This document shows positions 34,436 to 46,464 of a stretch of 64,000 bases of DNA, piece after piece. The DNA is from Puffinus mauretanicus. Taxonomy: Eukaryota > Chordata > Aves > Procellariiformes > Procellariidae. The DNA is taken from positions 1,178,001 to 1,242,000 of the forward strand of contig JAJKFH010002198.1 in NCBI GenBank assembly GCA_023333565.1, written 5' to 3'. The notes under the pieces were generated by a model, which did not search any database, was not told the origin of the DNA, and saw only the letters and a program-made list of their open reading frames with translations. Position numbers and translations under genes: made by a program. Within the stretch, counting starts at the first letter, position 1. Each line of letters starts with the position of its first letter.

Positions 34436-35835
34436 ACAGAATCACAGAATCACAAAATCATGAGGTTGAAAAGGACCTCTTGGGACCATTTAGTCCAACC
34501 CCCCTTTCCAAGGGGGTCAGCTACACCAAGTTGCCCAGGACCGTGTCCAGTTGGGTTTTGAATATCTCTAAGGATGGAGACTCCACAAACTCTTTGAGCA
34601 ACTTGTTCCAGTGTTTGATCACCCTCATGGTAAAAAAGTGTTTTCTTGTGTTCAAATGGAATTTCATGTGTTTCAATTTGTGCCCATTGCCTCTTGTCCT
34701 GTCAGTGGGCACTATGGAGAAGAGTCTGTCTCTCTCTTCTTCATTTCCCGCCTCCATTAGGTATTTACACACAATGTTAAGAGTCTTCTCTTCTCCAGAC
34801 TAAACAGTCTCAGCTCTCCCAGCCTTTCCTCATATGAGAGGTGCTCCAGCCCCTTAATCATCTTCATAGCCCTTGACTGGCCTCACTCCAGTAGCTCTAT
34901 ATCTCTCTTGTACTGGGGAGCCCAGACCTGGACACTGTACTCCAGGTGTGGTCTCAAGTCCTGAATAGACAGGAAGGATCATCACATTTGTCCTGCTGGC
35001 AATCCTTTTCCTAAATCAACCCAAGATGCTGTTGGCCTTCTTTGCTGCAAGGGCACATTGCTGGCTCACGTTCAAAGGACCAAAGGTCTTTTGTGCAGAG
35101 CTGCTTCTCAACTGGTCTGTCACCAATGTACACTGGTGCATGGGATTATTCCTCCCCAGGTGCAGGACTTTGCACTTCCCTTGTTGAATCTCATGAGGCT
35201 CCTGTCAGCCCATTTCTCCAGCCCGTTGAGGTTCCTCTGAATGGCAGCAGCACAACCTTCTGGTATATCAGCCACTCCTCCCAGTTTTGTATTTGCAAAT
35301 TTGCTGAGGGTGCACTCTCTCCCATTGTCCAGGTCATTAATGAAGATGTTAAATGGTATTGGCTCCAGTATTGATCCCTGGCATACACCACTAGTCACTT
35401 GCCTCCAACTGGGTTTTGTATCACTTCAGGGTTCAGCCAGTATTCTTTCCACCTCACTGCCCACTTATTTAACCCATACTTTGTCAGCATGTCTATGAGT
35501 ATGTTATGGGAGACAACATCAAAAATGTTACTAAAGTCGAGGTAAACAACATCCACTGCTCTCCCCTTACCCACCAAGCTAGCCACCTCATTGTAGAATC
35601 CTATCAGGTTGGTTAAGCATGATTTCTACGATTGCCCCTTTGTAAATCCATGCTGACTACTCCTGATCACCTTCTTGTCCTACATGTGTTTGGAAATAGT
35701 TTCCAGAATTAGTTGCTCCATCACCTTCACCAAGAATTGAGGCGAGACTCGTGGTTCTGTACTTCCATGGATCCTTTCTCTCGCCCTTATTGAAGATAGG
35801 AGTGACATTTTACTTTCTAAAGTGTATGTTCCCAT
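34436..35835 (-). mobile_element. CR1 LINE, 5'-truncated, about 1.4 kb
   Basis: The left end has the tail in reverse (acagaatcacagaatcacaa), then the C-terminal ORF2 region and reverse-transcriptase motifs (VVYLDFSNIFDVVSHNI at about 35,500-35,550, GVCQGSILEP near 35,375). It fades near 35,835. The polymerase box reads KFANTKLGG instead of FADDTKL, so one codon and the aspartates are lost. It is more diverged than the 40,878 copy and inactive. The 5' boundary is approximate. Confidence 0.9.
35120..35586 (-). pseudogene. CR1 ORF2 reverse-transcriptase remnant
   Basis: Two frames together cover part of the RT domain: one with VVYLDFSNIFDVVSHNI and one with [20 protein letters not shown]. The FADD catalytic box is altered to FAN, and the FDTV motif reads FDVV. 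It is a decayed fragment without a start or complete domain. Confidence 0.8.
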
Positions 35836-38800
35836 TTCCAGGCAGTGGAGAACAGGCCCTTCACCTTTCTGGGGACTAAGAATTTGGTGGGAGGACTTTT
35901 TCTTTAACGATAGACTGACCTAGTATCAGGTTGCTCCTGAGTCCTGACAGGATGCTGGATGCAGTGGTTGGGCTAGGCCAGTAGCTGCCCTAAAGCCAAC
36001 AGAGGTGGAAGTTCTCAGTGAGACATGCCAGGTGTGTCCTATCATCTTCCTGTAGACATGAGGTGGTGCCACATCTGATCTTTTGCTTCTGCCCAGCAGG
36101 CAGAACACTGCCTAAAGAAAGGGCATCTTAGAAATCTCTTACAGCTGCATAAATGGCTTCTGCTGACTCCAACATGCAGACAGGGGATCCCAACCAGGCC
36201 CCCCCGTAATGTCTACCAGAGGTTGACAAAGAGCATAAAAGATGAAGCAAAATGCAATTTACACATCTTTCAGATGTTTGCCACTAAAAAAAATAGAGCT
36301 TTCAGAGTGCAAACTACATTTGGGAAAGAGATGCAGAGGTCAGTTTCCCAAGTCATTGATAAATGACAACTGTTAGACTGTCCAGGATAGGTCTTTTAAA
36401 TTTTGAAGCCAGTAAATGACTAAGGGTAGATCCTAATTTAACTAAAGAGAAGATTTAAATTTACTTTAATGTTTTTTTAATAAAAAAGTGTCCTTTGAGT
36501 ATGGGTATACTGTTGTGGAGACTGCTGGAAACTTAGGAAACCCTTGAACATGGAGGTACTTGAAAAAGAGAAACGTCATGAAGATAAAGAAATAGGAACA
36601 CTCACACAAAGCCACGATCTTTTAGGTCATGGAAATATATTTGGTAGATTTTGTCAAGCTAAAGAAAGGCCAGATATGGAGAGGTAAATGTGAAAAAAAT
36701 TAGATCTGTGAGAGTAGAAAGAAAGGAACAAAGGGTCAGGGATATAGTTCTGGGAAAGGGGGACGGGGGAGAGACAGAGATGATAAAAGAGAAATATCAA
36801 AGGAACAAAGTGACGTGTATCCCTCTTCCTTGACTTTCAAGACTGAGGGCATGCTCAGCAGTGCCAAAAGCAGCAGGAGAACTCAGAAGAACAGGGATGA
36901 AATACAGTCCTTTTAGAAAAAAATCATTAGAAAACTGGAGCACAGACAGCAGAAACCATCATGGCTATTTAGGATGTTATAGAAAGTGACTGTTATCAAT
37001 GATACATTTGAAAAATTAAAAGTGATAAAAAGGAAGCTGAAGCAAGATCAAAGCTACTTACATTGTTCACAGGGGATAATTAATGATATATCCAAGTTGC
37101 AGTTTATAAATGTGATTTGTCTAATATAACTAGTAGGTTAATGAACATAATAAGAATGAATGTATCAGGTAAGGGAGGCATATCTGTCTCTTTCACTACC
37201 TCTCTCAAACAACAGCTGGTCTCAACTAGAATACCCAGAATACTTTCCAGTCTTAAAAGGCCAATTACCATTTCAATAGAGTTTTCAAGCATGTAAAGGA
37301 GGTTTGCTTTTTTTTTCTTTTTTTTCCTTCAGAAAAAGTAAAGTTTCACTTAAAAGGAATGAAAAGGCTAAAGAGGATGATAAAAGCAAGTGAGACGTAG
37401 GCTGGTCAAGTGTTAAATACAGTCAACCTGAAAATTAAAAAAAAAAAAAAAAAAAGAGGAAGAGCTGCAGATATGGGTGGAAGAAACAAAAGGTCTATGA
37501 TCCTCACCAGTAAGTACATGTGTACATCTTTGAATGTCAAGAGGTGAAAAAGAGATGAGGAGACTTTAGAGCTGTAGTGCAGCTACACTTATAAGTCTGT
37601 GGCATAGTCAGAAAAACAAAGAACACTGGCTTCATTCCTGACATTAGTAACTCTCCAGGATTAACTGGACTATTTTGAAACTGTAGAGTTTGTCAGAGAA
37701 AAAAAATTTAAAAAGACCACCACCATGTAATATGTAGGATACAAACCAAACCCATTTTATTATATTAGAACCCATTTAAATAAGCCTGGAAATATCTGTT
37801 TTGATCCAATCATTATAAATAGGATGTTACCACAATTACAGTAGATCAAAAGCTGATGCTGAAGTTATGGTTGATGTAAATTGGGCTTAGACAACAATCA
37901 GATGATCAATGCAATGATGATTCCGTTTCAGTGTAAGCTAAATCTGGAGAATTCCAGGAGTCAGTTTTCTTAATTCAGTTTTCACCTCTTTCTCAATACC
38001 CAGCCTACCTGTAAAACAAATCTTATCCTTTTGTCCTGAAAGAAGCTTAGATTTATGTTCCATAGTGTATAGATAGCTTGTAATACATATCACCATCTGA
38101 TTTCCTGCTAAACAGAAAAAAAAAACCAAACACAAAAGTTAAAAACTCACTGCAGCTTTTCAATCCAGTATTATATTTCAAACTGCTGGATAAGGCCATG
38201 TCAAGGTAAAGAAATCAATGTCAGACTGAAGCTGATTCAAGTAGTCTGATCTTTGTCTATTTCATTGCTGAATTACCACTTCCATCACGGATGAATTTCC
38301 AGTTACTTTATGTTAGATATTTCTCCCCACAAGAGAAAAGAAATAAAAAAGCATATTAACACTTTAATCAGGATTATTCTGAACAGAGAAATAACAAATA
38401 TTTCTATTTCACTCCCTATGGCAGTCCATATAGTCTCACTGATATCCGCCTTCTACACGAAATGCATGCTTTTTTCAAGAAAGTTTATACACTGGGCATT
38501 TTAAAAGGCAGTCATCAGCCAGCTCACACTTGGTAAAATTTGAGGAATGAATGCTCATAGGAAGGGCTCTGGGGAATTTTATCCCAGGCAAATCCCACAC
38601 AGATTTCATAAGGAAACTAAAGGGGCTTCACTTCTTTTATCAGACCCCATACTGTGCTTGCTTGTGTAATTATGTAACCCAGGTGACTAGTCTGAGTGCA
38701 TTGGAAACTCAAGTAAGGTTTTGGAGTAAAAGATACTCACTCCAGTAAACAAACAGAGCTTTCTTCAGTTCTCTTAAAAACTAATGAGCCTGAACATAAT

Positions 38801-40477
38801 TTGCTACTGTTCTGCTTCCCTAAACAAAGGACTGTCAGTCTTTGTGACTGTCAGTCACCATGAATTCAGAAGTACTCTTCTCAGCTGGTCCCTGCTTCAT
38901 ACCCATAGAGCGTATCTTACTCTATATAGGATATGTGTCTAACTTGCCACATCTACACAAGAGATTATGATGTCACCTCTCTCCAATCCCATGCAAAGAG
39001 CAGTAAGAAGTTTGAAATGAGGTAGAGAATTTTGAATAGTACAAGGATTTGACTAGTGCTGTAATGAGACAGTACTTCAGCATGTCTGATGGCAGCTGGC
39101 ATTTCAAGAACTTAGCTTGTATATCATGTACCAGCAAATCCAGAAATGTCTTTTTCCCCCCTCTATTTTTAGAGAGTTTCAAAGAAATGCTGAGCAAAGC
39201 CAGGACTTCACCTTTAAGTATCCTCTCATATTGAAAGGGGAAGTAAGAAATAAGGGTGACATGCAAGCAGGAGACATGCAAAGATAAAAGATTTCAAATT
39301 TACCTCTCACAAGTTGAATTTAATAATAGAGGAATTGGATGTGGCCTAAAGTTTTATTTGATAAAGAGGGCTTATAGGCAAATTCACTAGAAGGCTGTTA
39401 CATGATGTTTGATGTCCTCTACAGCTGACTATTTCACAGATTTCTCCCAGGCTCTCCTTGAAAAAAATCTTTAATGCCTGACATAAGCAAAGTTTATGAG
39501 TAATATAACATTGTAAGTAAAAACAATGTTAAGAGAGGTATTAACCAGAAATGTTCCCATATAGAAGCTTATTAAATTGAAAGGACTGAATATACTGTTT
39601 TTAGGATGGTATTAGGAAATTACTTGATAGGAATTGTTGATTACATGTAAAGAACAGGTGTTGGCTATCTTCAAGGTTCAAATAATAACATGATGTTCCA
39701 GTGTAACGTAAAATGGAAATATGCTAATGAATTTATAGTTCATGCCACTTGTTAATACCTTGCCTTATGGCTTTAAGTCCAGCAAGGACTTGCCATATAT
39801 GCAATGCCACCTATGCTATCACAAGAAAGTTACTGTGTGCTGGAAGTTATGTCCTATCTGCACAATTCTGTCTTCAGGTAGCAAACAAAAAACCAAAATC
39901 TTGTAGTAACTTATGATCATGGATGCTCTCGATACAGATTGGCTCTAACAATGTAAAAATCAGTCATTTTCATAGAGTAGTTGCTTGAAACACTATCCAT
40001 GGGAAATACCTTAATAAAAGATACTTTTTTAGAGCAAGTGTTCACAATTTCTCATAACACATGAAAAAAAAGGCAACTATTTTTAAAAGAAACAAGACAA
40101 AGTACTTTTTCACAAAATGTGTAAAACTGTGGATGCTATGGAAGTATCCTTTTTAGGTGGGTTCAGAAGTAATTTACAAATGGATAGATTAAAAGTCCAT
40201 CAAGGGATACTAAACACAGAGTGCAGTTGCAACTCTGGCACAGAAAATCCTTAAGCTATATGCAGCCAGAAGCTAGGAGGGTAAATCAGACCTACTATTT
40301 CATAGTTACCTCATTCTTACACGTTACTGCCATTAAAGACAGAAAAATGGATTACATCTCACCCATCTACAGACTCAAATAATACATACAGAATTCTCTG
40401 GTTAAAAAACTCTCTACTAAAATGCTGCCATACCTCTGATGCTTCACATTTAAAGTAAAGGGCAGATTTATCCATGT

Positions 40478-40540
40478 GAAAAGGGGAAGAGGAAGGAGAG
40501 GAAGTAGAGGAAAGAGAGGAAAGAAAAGAAAGAGAGGAAG
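40478..40540 (+). repeat. purine (GA) tract, about 63 bp
   Basis: The plus strand from 40,478 to 40,540 is all A and G except one T at 40,505 (for example gaaaaggggaagaggaagga). It encodes a spurious R/K-rich peptide. It lies 340 bp from the 3' end of a CR1 copy. Confidence 0.9.
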
Positions 40541-40961
40541 CATTTATGACAGTTTAGCTAAAGAAAGACTTATCCTCAGAGCACAAATTGCATACTGTAG
40601 TCTTAAGAGATTTTACATTTTGTCAAGAAGCCTGAGGTCAATGCATATCAGTGAAGCAGTTCAAGAGAAAACCTGGACATACTCAGGCTCTATGCTCCAG
40701 ATCCTGCTGCCTTGTTAGAAATCTAGTATATCAAACTTTGCTTGAGGATAAGCAGTTCTGATAGCCAATTCAGTGCTCTTTCACAAAACAAGCGGGAAAA
40801 ATGTTTTTATTTAGTTATGTCATGCTTTAACATGTATTCATGTGCATCTACATAATAGGCTCAAGGATCTTGGTTAGATTCACAGAATCATAGAATCATA
40901 CAGGTTGGAAAAGACCTCTAAGATCATCGAGTCCAACCGACAACCCAACACACCATGCCCA

Positions 40962-41897
40962 CTACACCATGTCCCTAAGCGCCTCATCTACACGTCTTTT
41001 AAATACTTCCAGGGATAGTGACTCAACCACTTCCCTGGGCAGCCTGTTCCAAGGCCTGACCACTCTTTCAGTAAAGAAATTTTTCCTCATGTCCAATATA
41101 AACGTCCCTTGGCGCAACTTGAGGCCATTTCCTCTCATCCTATTGCAAGTTACTTGGGAGAAGAGACCAACACCCACCTCGCTATAACCTCCTTTCAGGT
41201 AGTTGTAGAGCACAATAAGATCTCCCCTGAGCCTTCTCTTCTCCAGACTAAACAACCCCAGTTCCCTCAGCCGCTCCTCATAAGACTTGTGCTCCAGGCC
41301 CTTCACCAGCTTCGTTGCCCTTCTCCGGACACGCTCCAGCACCCCAATGTCCTTCTTGTAGTGAGGGGCCCAAAACGGAACACAGTATTTGAAGTGCGGT
41401 CTCACCAGTGCCGAGTACAGGGGCACGATCACCTCCTTACTCCTGCTGGCCACACTATTTCTGATACAGGCCAGGATGCCGTTGGCCTTCTTGGCCACCT
41501 GGGCACACTGTTGGCTCATGTTCAGCCAGCTGTCAACCAGCACCCCCAGGTCCTTTTCCAACAGGCAGCTTTCCAGCCACTCTTCCCCAAGCCTGTAGCG
41601 TTGCCTGGGGTTGTTGTGGCCGAAGTGCAGGACCCGGCACTTGGCCTTGTTGAACCTCATACAGTTGGCCTCGGCCCATCGATCCATCCTGTCCAGGTCC
41701 CTCTGCAGAGCCTTCCTACCCTCCAGCAGATCAACACTCCCACCCAACTTGGTGTCGTCTGCAAACATACTGAGGGAGCACTCGATCCCCTCATCCAGAT
41801 CATTGATAAAGATATTAAACAAGACTGGCCCCAAAACAGAGCCCTGGGGAACACCGCTCGTGACCGGCCACCACCTGGATTTAACTCCGTTGACCAC
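40962..41897 (-). pseudogene. CR1 ORF2, 3' half of reverse transcriptase and C-terminus (open)
   Basis: This is an uninterrupted 311-codon frame. It contains [19 protein letters not shown], the catalytic [10 protein letters not shown] box, EKDLGVLVD, the thumb region [19 protein letters not shown] and the C-terminal [19 protein letters not shown] near the end. All catalytic motifs of this part are intact. Upstream it is cut off from the rest of RT by a one-base gain in an A-run (seven T on the plus strand near 41,926-41,932). Confidence 0.9.
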
Positions 41898-42429
41898 AAC
41901 TCTCTGGGCTCGGCCGTCCAGCCAGTTTTTTTACCCAGTGAAGAGCGTACCTAACTAAGCCGTGAGCTGCCAGCTTCTCTAGGAGAATGCTGTGGGAGAC
42001 AGTGTCAAAGGCTTTACTGAAGTCCAGACAGACCACATCCACAGCCTTTTCTTCATCCACTACGTGGGTCACCTGGTCATAGAAGGAGATCAGGTTGGTC
42101 AAGCAGGACCTGCCTTTCATGAACCCGTGCTGGCTGGGCCTAATCCCCTGGTTGTCCTGCACATGCCTTGTGAGTGCCCTCAGGATGAACCACTCCATAA
42201 TCCTCCCCAGTACCAACATCAGGCTGACAGGCCTGTAGTTCCCGGGATTCTCCTTCCGGCCCTTCTTGTAGATGGGCGTCACATGGGCAAGCCTCCAGTC
42301 GTCTGGCACCTCCCTCGTTAACCAGGACTGCTGATTAATGATGGAGAGTGGCTTTGCAAGCTCCTCCACCAGCTCCCTCAGTACTCTCAGGTGGATCCCA
42401 TCCAGCCCCATAGACTTGTGAGTGTCCAT
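41881..42429 (-). pseudogene. CR1 ORF2, 5' half of reverse transcriptase
   Basis: This 182-codon frame has the RT fingers and first palm motif: PIYKKGRKENPGNYRPVSL, SQHGFMKGRSCLTNLISFYD and VCLDFSKAFDTVSHSILLE. It ends out of frame after [10 protein letters not shown] because of the A-run insertion, where the family has a WLDGR motif. The catalytic aspartate of the first palm motif (LDFSKAFD) is present. Confidence 0.88.
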
Positions 42430-42748
42430 GTGGCATAGTAGATCATTAACTGCTTCTTCTTGGATTATGGGGGGTTTATCCTGCTCGTTGTCCCTGTCTT
42501 CCAGCTCAGGGGGCTGAGTACCCTGAGGATAACTGCTCTAACTGTTAAAGACTGAGGCAAAGAAGGCATTAAGTATCTCAGCCTTTTCCTCACCCTTGGT
42601 GGCAATGTTCCCCCCGCATTCAATAAAGGATGGAGATTCTCCTTGGCTCTCTTTTTGTCATTAATATATTTGTAAAAACATTTGTTTCCCACGACAGTGG
42701 CCACGTTGAGTTCTAGCTGGGCTTTTGCCTTCTAATTTTCTCTCTGCA

Positions 42749-43747
42749 TTACCTAACGAGATCCCTGTACTCTACTTGAGTTGCCTGCCCCTTCTTCCAA
42801 AGGTGGTAAACTCTCCTTTTTTTCCTGAGTCCCAGCAAAAGCTCCCCGTTCAGCCAGCCCTGCCCATTCTTCTTACGGCACATGGGGACAGCCTGCTCCT
42901 GTGCCTTTAAGTCTTCCTTCTTAAAGAATGTCCAGCCTTCCTGGACCTCTTTGCCCTTCAGGACTGTCTCCCAAGGAACTCTCTCAACCAGTGTCCTGAA
43001 CAGGCCAAAGTCTGCCCTCCGTAAGTCCATGATAGCGGTTTTGCTGGCCCCCCTCCTTACTTCACCAAGAATCGAGAATTCTATCATTTCATGGTCGCTA
43101 AGCCCAAGACAGCCTCCGACCACCACATCTCCCACCAGTCCTTCTCTGTTTGTGAACAGCAGGTCAAGCGAGGCACCTCCCCTGGTAGGCTCACTTACCA
43201 GCTGTGCTAGGAAGTTATCATCTTCCACACACTCCAGGAACTTCCTCGATTGTTTCCTCTCTGCCATGTTGTATTTCCAGCAGACATCCGGAAAGTTGAA
43301 GTCCCCCATGAGAACAAGGGCTAGCGATTGTGAGACTTCTGCCAGCCACTTGTAGAATGCTTCATCTGCCTCTTCATCCTGGTTAGGTGGTCTATAACAG
43401 ACTCCCAGCAGGATATCTGCCTTGTTGGCCTTCCCCCTCATCCTCACCCATAAGCACTCGACCTTATCATCACAATCGTTGAGCTCTATAAAATCGAAAC
43501 ACTCCTTAACATACAGAGCCACCCCACTGCCTCTCCTTCCTTGCCTGTCCCTTCTGAAGAGCTTATAGCCATCCATTGCGGCACTCCAGTCATGAAAGTC
43601 ATCCCACCATGTTTCCGTGATGGCGACTAAGTCATAGCTACCCTGCTGCACAATGGCTTCCAGCTCCTCCTGTTTGCTGCCCATGCTGCCTGCATTGGTG
43701 TAGATGCACTTGAGCTGGGCTATTGATTTCTCCCCTGACACTGGCAT
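42749..43747 (-). pseudogene. CR1 ORF2 endonuclease domain (intact domain, truncated ORF)
   Basis: This 332-codon frame starts at the expected ORF2 ATG (MPVSGEKSIAQLKCIYTNAG), 56 bp after the ORF1 stop and in another frame. The APE-type endonuclease is complete: YTNAGSM, ITETWW, GVCYRPPN, LMGDFNFPD and LGLSDHEM, which are the metal-binding and catalytic blocks of this family. It nicks target DNA to prime reverse transcription. The frame stops at a TAA at 42,749, where related copies continue CREKIR. It is an unbroken domain in a dead element. Confidence 0.9.
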
Positions 43748-43803
43748 GCCACGCCTAGGCTCTTCTCTAGTGAGCCTGGTTTTATCCCCTTCCCCCTTTG
43801 AAC

Positions 43804-44376
43804 CTAGTTTAAAGCCCTCTTGATGAGCCCCGCCAACTCATACGCGAGAATCCTTTTCCCCCTGTGAGACAGCTGAACTCCGTCTGTCGCCAGCAGGCCC
43901 GGTGCCGTGTAAGCCTCCCAATGATCAAAAAAGCCAAGATTCCGCTGATGGCACCAGCCTCTGAGCCATGTGTTAATCAGGTGTGTTTTCCTGTTCCTTT
44001 CAGTATTCCTCCCTGCCACTGAAGGGATTGAGGAAAACACTACCTGTGCTCCTGATCCTTCAACCAATCTCCCCAGTGCCTTGAAGCCCCTTTTGATCAC
44101 TTTTGGACTTCTCTCCACAACCTCATCACTGCCAACCTGTATAACCAATAGCAGGTAATAATCAGAGGGCCGTACTAGACCAGGGAGTTTCCTAGTAACT
44201 AACTAGTCTCTAACCCGGGCCTCAGGGAGGCAGCAGACTTCCCTGTGGGATGGGTCTGGTCGGCCTATTGGGCCCTCTGTTCCCTTCAGAAGGGAATCGC
44301 CTACAACAATTACCCTCCTTTTTTTCTTAACAGAGGCAGATTCAGAGAGGACAGGGGCCAACTTCCTCAACTCATG
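43804..44376 (-). pseudogene. CR1 ORF1 esterase-like domain, one in-frame TAG
   Basis: From about 44,376 the frame reads LRKLAPVLSESASVKKKRRV, then IVVGDSLLKGTEGPIGRPDP, to a TAG at 44,203-44,205, and then continues in the same frame to the ORF1 stop at 43,804. The GDS block has the serine of SGNH hydrolases and DGVQLSHRGKR near the end has the Asp and His. CR1 ORF1 proteins are known to carry such an esterase next to zinc-finger segments; the zinc-finger part is lost by truncation. From ATG 44,148 a 114-codon piece is open. Confidence 0.85.
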
Positions 44377-45669
44377 TAAACCAATGTAGCATAATTAATG
44401 TTTAAAAAGAATTTTGATTTGCAAGTTCAGCTGATGTACCAAACAGATAGGGGTAGGAAAGAAAAGTAGTTCACCTACAAATAAAAATGGAACCTATCCA
44501 GGCTTTATTGAATTCATTCTAATTAACTTTTCTTATCGGACTTCCAATGGCACGCCTTTATAAGGACAAATACCTCTCAGAGTTGGAAAGAGTGGAATAA
44601 GAAAAATCATACATATTTGGAATAAAAGATAGTCTTGCTTGCTGAAATTACTGGCCTGATTTTGTAACCTGCTAGAATTAGCAGCATGGACTCTCCCATG
44701 TACTAAGTTGTTTTGCATGATATATTTAGAAGTCTGAAATTAGCCAGAGATAGTCAGCAGAAAATCCAGTACAGGGAATCTCTTAGCAAAAAGTTTGTAG
44801 CGACAATGTTGTCATTTGCAAAATAGCCACCTGTTTACCCATACGAAAAAGGGGGGAAAGGCAGGGCTCAGCAAAGGTCTTCCATACCTAATCTTTCACT
44901 GACATGATGACTTGAAAGAACTAGTCCTCACTCTAGTGAAATAGGTTAGGGATGCCTCTAGGGATTATTTTCGTATTTACAACTTTCACTTATACTGAAT
45001 ACTGATTTTCTGATGCTCAAGCTTCACGTTCCAGGTTTTGGCACTTGGAGCATAGGATTTTTCTTACTTAAACTAAAATTAAAATACTATAGGGCACAGA
45101 ATAACACAAGCTAGAAAGAGCTAAATTTTACAATAATACAAACTCTTTCAGCTCTCGAGGCACATACCAGAATGGATATCACCACTCAAATTTCACAAGA
45201 GAAATTCCAAAGACAAATTTTACCCTCCTATCTTCAAATGTCTTCCCTGGGAACTTCCATTTAATCAACAAATGGACACATGCAAGTTTCTAAATTGTTT
45301 ACTATCAAACTAAACATGGAGCCTCTTTCTTTCTCAACTTGTTAAAATTAAACATCACTTCCTGAATAGGATAAAATAGCAACAAGTAAGGTACTCTAAG
45401 CCGTTCTTCAATTTAGCTTTCGTCTAGATCAACCAAAACAATACATTTTATCTAATTCTAGCTTCAAAGGCATATCTGTTTTCCAAATATTTTTTTTTTT
45501 TAGGAAATGAATGGCAGCCAGGATAAATAACAACATGAAAGTGCCCCATTATGCCATGGAGCTCATGAACAACAGACCCACAAACAACACCTAATCAACA
45601 GCTTAATACTGTTACCTTTTAAGATTCCAATTAGTTGATTATATTTAATGAAGTTTTAGAAATCCTTAC

Positions 45670-45800
45670 CTCACACCATTCTGTCCTTGCATCAAGGTTG
45701 TTGCTAATCTTCCTGAAAAAGGCCTTAACATTATGATCCTTGACTTCTGGACCAAAAAGTGTCTGTGTAGTTGTATAGAACTTATCATAGTCTATCTCAT
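45670..45800 (-). CDS. WDR64: WDR64 coding exon 2 (EF-hand-like region)
   Basis: This exon encodes residues 51-94. Acceptor ATACAG| at 45,801 and donor GAG|GTAAGG at 45,669. The translation includes DEIDYDKFYTTTQTLFG and ends FFRKISNNLDARTEWCE. The acidic run at the exon 1/2 join followed by IDYDKF looks like the second half of an EF-hand loop and its exiting helix, as reported for WDR64/WDR49-type proteins. Whether it binds calcium is not clear, because the loop spacing is not canonical. Ends in phase 0. Confidence 0.87.
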
Positions 45801-46464
45801 CTGTATGGGAGGAACAATATCCACAGAGTTAAGAACTGGCAAGGTACAGCTTCCTTCCTTATCCCCTCTACCTCCTGTTTTATTTCTCCTTTAATATCAA
45901 TTGCATGCAAGTTCCAGCTCCTCACACTGTATTCACTAAATCATTTGCAAAAAAAAAAAAAAAAGTTCAGTCTTAATATTCAGTCTTTTCAGGTGAAAAG
46001 TTCTCACCTTTTCTTTCTTCCTTACTCTCATACTACAATTCTGGTTTGTTGATCTGAACCTGAATGGTGTCCTGGGATAAAGTTTATCTTTTCATGCAAC
46101 AATAGCCACTTGCACTGAGAAAAGCAAAACTTCACCCTGATTATTTAGAATTAAGCAACTGGATTTACATAATTCATTGGGTTCGTGCTTTTACAGATCA
46201 CTAGAAAGATTGCATCATGCTAAATTGTATATGTGGCAACTCCACCAATTATATTTTGTGAGCAATCACCATAGCATTATAATTTGACCAGAAGTCCTAA
46301 CAGGAGAAGAAAAGCACTCTCATAGCACAACCTGCCTGTTTCCTGTAAAAATCAAAAAGTCACAGTTTGAACATTAATTTGAAGTCTTTCTTACAGTCTT
46401 GTCTCTATGATACCTTGTCTCCATATGAAAATTACACTTTTCCATCAGAAAGAGTCTTTCTTAC
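45801..46464. other. WDR64 intron 1
   Basis: This is a 664-bp intron with an A-run at about 45,949-45,964. Nothing else was recognised. Confidence 0.8.

Larger units (their letters stand above)
40878..44380 (-). mobile_element. CR1 LINE, about 3.5 kb, well preserved, truncated in ORF1
   Basis: Read leftwards, this copy starts inside ORF1 (about 44,380), carries an SGNH/GDSL esterase-like domain, then ORF2 with a complete endonuclease domain and reverse transcriptase, and ends in the CR1 tail (cagaatcatagaatcataca, in reverse) at 40,878. Lesions seen are a TAG in ORF1 (44,203-44,205), a stop at 42,749, shifts near 42,725, 42,620 and 41,935, and a stop near 42,542. Full-length avian CR1 is about 4.5 kb, so about 1 kb is missing at the 5' end. 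It is the youngest-looking element in the window. It has no promoter region and is very unlikely to be mobile by itself. Confidence 0.95.
32968..45669. other. WDR64 intron 2
   Basis: This is a 12.7-kb intron holding two CR1 copies (34,436-35,835 and 40,878-44,380), an A-run at about 37,438-37,455 and a purine tract at 40,478-40,540. No exon is needed or seen between WCE of exon 2 and IFG of exon 3. Confidence 0.65.

Noticed and set aside
37938..38135. 65-codon minus-strand frame in intron 2, considered as an extra WDR64 exon
   Set aside because: Exons 2 and 3 already join in phase, with family sequence continuous at WCE|IFG. The segment has no WD40 or EF-hand pattern.
38973..39281. 102-codon minus-strand frame
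   Set aside because: It has no recognisable domain and AT-rich codon use like the surrounding intron.
41109..41954. 281-codon plus-strand open frame
   Set aside because: It is the antisense of the CR1 reverse transcriptase, kept open by the codon composition of the other strand. Its sequence resembles no protein family.
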